From Anoxynatronum sp033549305 (GTDB lineage Bacteria; Bacillota; Clostridia; Peptostreptococcales; Tindalliaceae): a stretch of 5,268 nucleotides of DNA. The position numbers and the translations under genes are program-made. Shown piece after piece: positions 5,178 through 5,268 of this stretch (within the stretch, counting starts at the first letter, position 1; each line of letters starts with the position of its first letter). The stretch lies in contig JAWSUV010000159.1 in the NCBI GenBank assembly GCA_033549305.1, forward strand, positions 1 to 5,268, written 5' to 3'. The notes under the pieces are model-generated. The model worked only from the letters and a program-made list of their open reading frames with translations. It made no database searches and was not told the origin of the DNA.

Positions 5178-5268
5178 ATGAAAGAGCCGGTAAAAGGAAA
5201 ACGCATCATTTCGATCGCAGGGGCATTCATTGGGTTTTGCATTGGCGCCGCCTTTGCCACTGGACAGG
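5178..5268 (+). CDS. YkvI-type membrane protein (3' end outside the window)
   Basis: Only the first 30 codons are present. After a basic start (MKEPVKGKR) comes a hydrophobic helix with IAGAFIGFCIGAAFATGQ. The GAFIGF...GAGFATGQ pattern is the first membrane helix of the YkvI family (COG3949), integral membrane proteins resembling amino-acid-type transporters of unconfirmed substrate. The start is well supported by AGAGGAGG at 5162-5169, eight bases upstream. The frame is open to the window end. The Cys within the motif and Ala in place of the second Gly are small departures from what I recall of the family. It is transcribed away from the ferritin-like gene. The assignment rests on one short motif. 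Confidence 0.72.
   Translation, partial: MKEPVKGKRIISIAGAFIGFCIGAAFATGQ

Overview
The window looks like a chromosomal segment of a Gram-positive anaerobe or facultative anaerobe, most likely Bacillota (Clostridia-like). This is inferred from the strong AGGAGG-type ribosome binding sites, the radical SAM subfamily, the DUF1801 protein with a zinc-knuckle N-terminus, the exported DUF2202-type ferritin-like protein and the YkvI-type membrane protein. No plasmid, phage, CRISPR, rRNA or tRNA signature was seen.

Layout. Positions 1-876 hold the 3' part of a GC-rich EamA-type metabolite exporter, which closely resembles E. coli EamA (YdeD). A short gap with a candidate promoter leads to a GC-rich radical SAM gene (972-1838). 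Positions 1839-2410 are a visibly A+T-richer patch. It holds an out-of-place reading frame that may be the tail of a lost gene (1841-1975), a small membrane-protein gene of unknown function (1975-2274) whose frame continues for 34 codons past its stop, and a candidate promoter. Then come a DUF1801 protein with a zinc-knuckle-like start (2411-2821) and, 38 bases further on, a complete MFS transporter (2860-4101). These two could be co-transcribed.

The MFS gene converges on a minus-strand gene (4899-4273) for a secreted ferritin-like DUF2202-type protein. The 171-base gap between them carries a terminator-like hairpin for the MFS gene and a well-formed intrinsic terminator for the minus-strand gene, nested in longer inverted-repeat arms. 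A 278-base divergent intergenic region (4900-5177) separates the ferritin-like gene from the first 30 codons of a YkvI-type membrane protein cut by the window edge.

The genes do not form one clear pathway. Three encode transport-type membrane proteins (EamA, MFS, YkvI-like), and the rest look like individually acquired or housekeeping accessory genes. No coherent new system is evident. The best leads are the noncanonical CX4CX2C cluster motif of the radical SAM protein, the possibly degraded A+T-rich patch, and two structured intergenic elements.
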